Program-made: the position numbers and the translations under genes
The notes under the pieces: model-generated
Told to the model about the DNA's origin: nothing
The model's database searches: none
The model's input: the letters and a program-made list of their open reading frames with translations, nothing else
In this document: one piece after another, positions 14,486-15,197 of the stretch
Layout: every line of letters starts with the position of its first letter
Position numbering within the stretch: position 1 is the stretch's first letter
Assembly (NCBI GenBank): GCA_937917505.1
Contig: CALDMQ010000098.1
Location: forward strand, 1 to 15,197
Direction of reading: 5' to 3'
Length of the DNA: 15,197 nt
Source: an uncultured Erysipelotrichaceae bacterium
Lineage (GTDB): Bacteria > Bacillota_I > Bacilli_A > Erysipelotrichales > Coprobacillaceae

Positions 14486-15197
14486 TTGTCATTTTGATAA
14501 TTTCTTCTTTTAAAACATTGACCATATCTTCTTGTTTTACTTTACGGATAATTTCACCTTTTTTAATTAAAAGACCTTCCTTGACTCCACCAGCAATCGC
14601 TATATCAGCGTGTTTTGCTTCACCAGGTCCATTAACTGCACAACCCATGATTGCTACTGTAATATCTGCATGAATGGTATTTAAGAAATCTTCCATTTCA
14701 TTTGCGATAGGGATTAAGTCATATTGAATACGTCCACAAGTTGGACATGAAACAAGAGTTGGAACATTTTTGATTAAATCAAGTTCTTTTAATAATGTTT
14801 TTGCAACCTTGATTTCTTCTACAGGATCATCACTTAAAGATACACGAATTGTATTTCCAATACCTTCATTTAAAAGAGTACCAATACCAAGACTGGATTT
14901 AATTGTTCCACCTAATCTTGTTCCGGCTTCAGTGACACCAATATGTAACGGACAATCAAATGTTTCACTAGCCAGTTTATAAGCCTCAATTGTTAATAAA
15001 GTATTTGATGATTTTAATGAGATTGCATAATCATAGAAATCTAATGATTCAAGAATATCAATATGTTTCTTAGCACTTTCTATCATACCTTGTGCTGTTG
15101 GTTTACCATATTTTTCTAAAATATCTTTTTCAATAGATCCACTGTTTACACCAATACGAATAGGAATATGTTTCTTTTGACAAGCTTCTACAACAGC
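14478..15197 (-). CDS. ispG: 4-hydroxy-3-methylbut-2-enyl diphosphate synthase, C-terminal part
   Basis: The last 239 residues of IspG (GcpE), continuing past the right edge; the frame is open to base 15197. This [4Fe-4S] enzyme converts methylerythritol cyclodiphosphate to hydroxymethylbutenyl diphosphate in the MEP isoprenoid pathway. Landmarks: IPIRIGVNSGSI and KYG near the window edge, LHIGVTEAGT, KSSLGIGTLLNEGIGNTIRV, the cluster cysteines in SCPTCGR (two Cys) and MGCAVNGPGE (third Cys, with the conserved Glu that also binds the cluster). All cluster ligands are intact. An internal Met at 15086 is not the start, because strong family similarity extends upstream. Presence of the MEP pathway is normal for this group. 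Confidence 0.95.
   Translation of the reverse strand, partial: AVVEACQKKHIPIRIGVNSGSIEKDILEKYGKPTAQGMIESAKKHIDILESLDFYDYAISLKSSNTLLTIEAYKLASETFDCPLHIGVTEAGTRLGGTIKSSLGIGTLLNEGIGNTIRVSLSDDPVEEIKVAKTLLKELDLIKNVPTLVSCPTCGRIQYDLIPIANEMEDFLNTIHADITVAIMGCAVNGPGEAKHADIAIAGGVKEGLLIKKGEIIRKVKQEDMVNVLKEEIIKMTKA

Noticed and set aside
14770..14982. Plus-strand open frame opposite ispG
   Set aside because: Shadow of a highly conserved enzyme gene; no ribosome binding site.

Overview
The window is AT-rich DNA from a Gram-positive bacterium. Strong AGGAGG-type ribosome binding sites, near-consensus sigma-A promoters (several perfect TATAAT boxes) and the protein families point to a Bacillota genome, probably an Erysipelotrichia-like gut bacterium. 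The lineage is inferred from gene content and style, not from a marker gene. Gene density is high and every recognisable gene is chromosomal in character; I see no phage, insertion sequence, CRISPR array, tRNA or rRNA.

Layout. Bases 1-2600 (minus strand) hold the start of a dimeric all-alpha dUTPase, the manganese exporter MntP behind a yybP-ykoY-type manganese riboswitch, a YigZ/IMPACT-family protein and an SPL-type radical SAM protein. Bases 2659-3464 hold a decayed gene fragment, then a divergent pair of small membrane proteins (DUF3784 on minus, DUF1294 on plus). Bases 3523-6427 carry a GH13 alpha-glucosidase, then a DegV lipid-binding protein with a small coiled-coil protein, closed by an intrinsic terminator. 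Bases 6532-10594 form a likely operon: a helical protein of unknown function, a WYL-domain transcription regulator, a DUF4846 lipoprotein, and a BceRS-type response regulator and intramembrane-sensing kinase. Bases 10595-13416 hold the matching BceAB-type ABC transporter. A bidirectional terminator separates it from minus-strand yitT (DUF2179 membrane protein) and the C-terminal part of ispG.

The main observation is localised decay of the Bce-type peptide-sensing/resistance module. The response regulator lacks the C-terminal wing of its DNA-binding domain, and the kinase has lost its normal start, apparently by one junction deletion. The ATPase gene has an out-of-frame deletion just before Walker A, flanked by a likely TATGT microhomology. 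The permease gene is split by a frameshift at about 12400. The other complete genes look intact. A palindrome between kinase and transporter (TTACA-N4-TGTAA) fits the published operator consensus of BceR-like regulators, so the control site seems to outlive the system. Sequencing error must be excluded, but several lesions confined to one functional module favour real gene loss.

Other points of interest are a manganese riboswitch with a perfect promoter whose -35 box overlaps the upstream stop codon, an alpha-glucosidase with Ala rather than Val after its nucleophile (predicting alpha-1,4 preference), and a Cys/His pair in the DUF4846 lipoprotein that could be catalytic.
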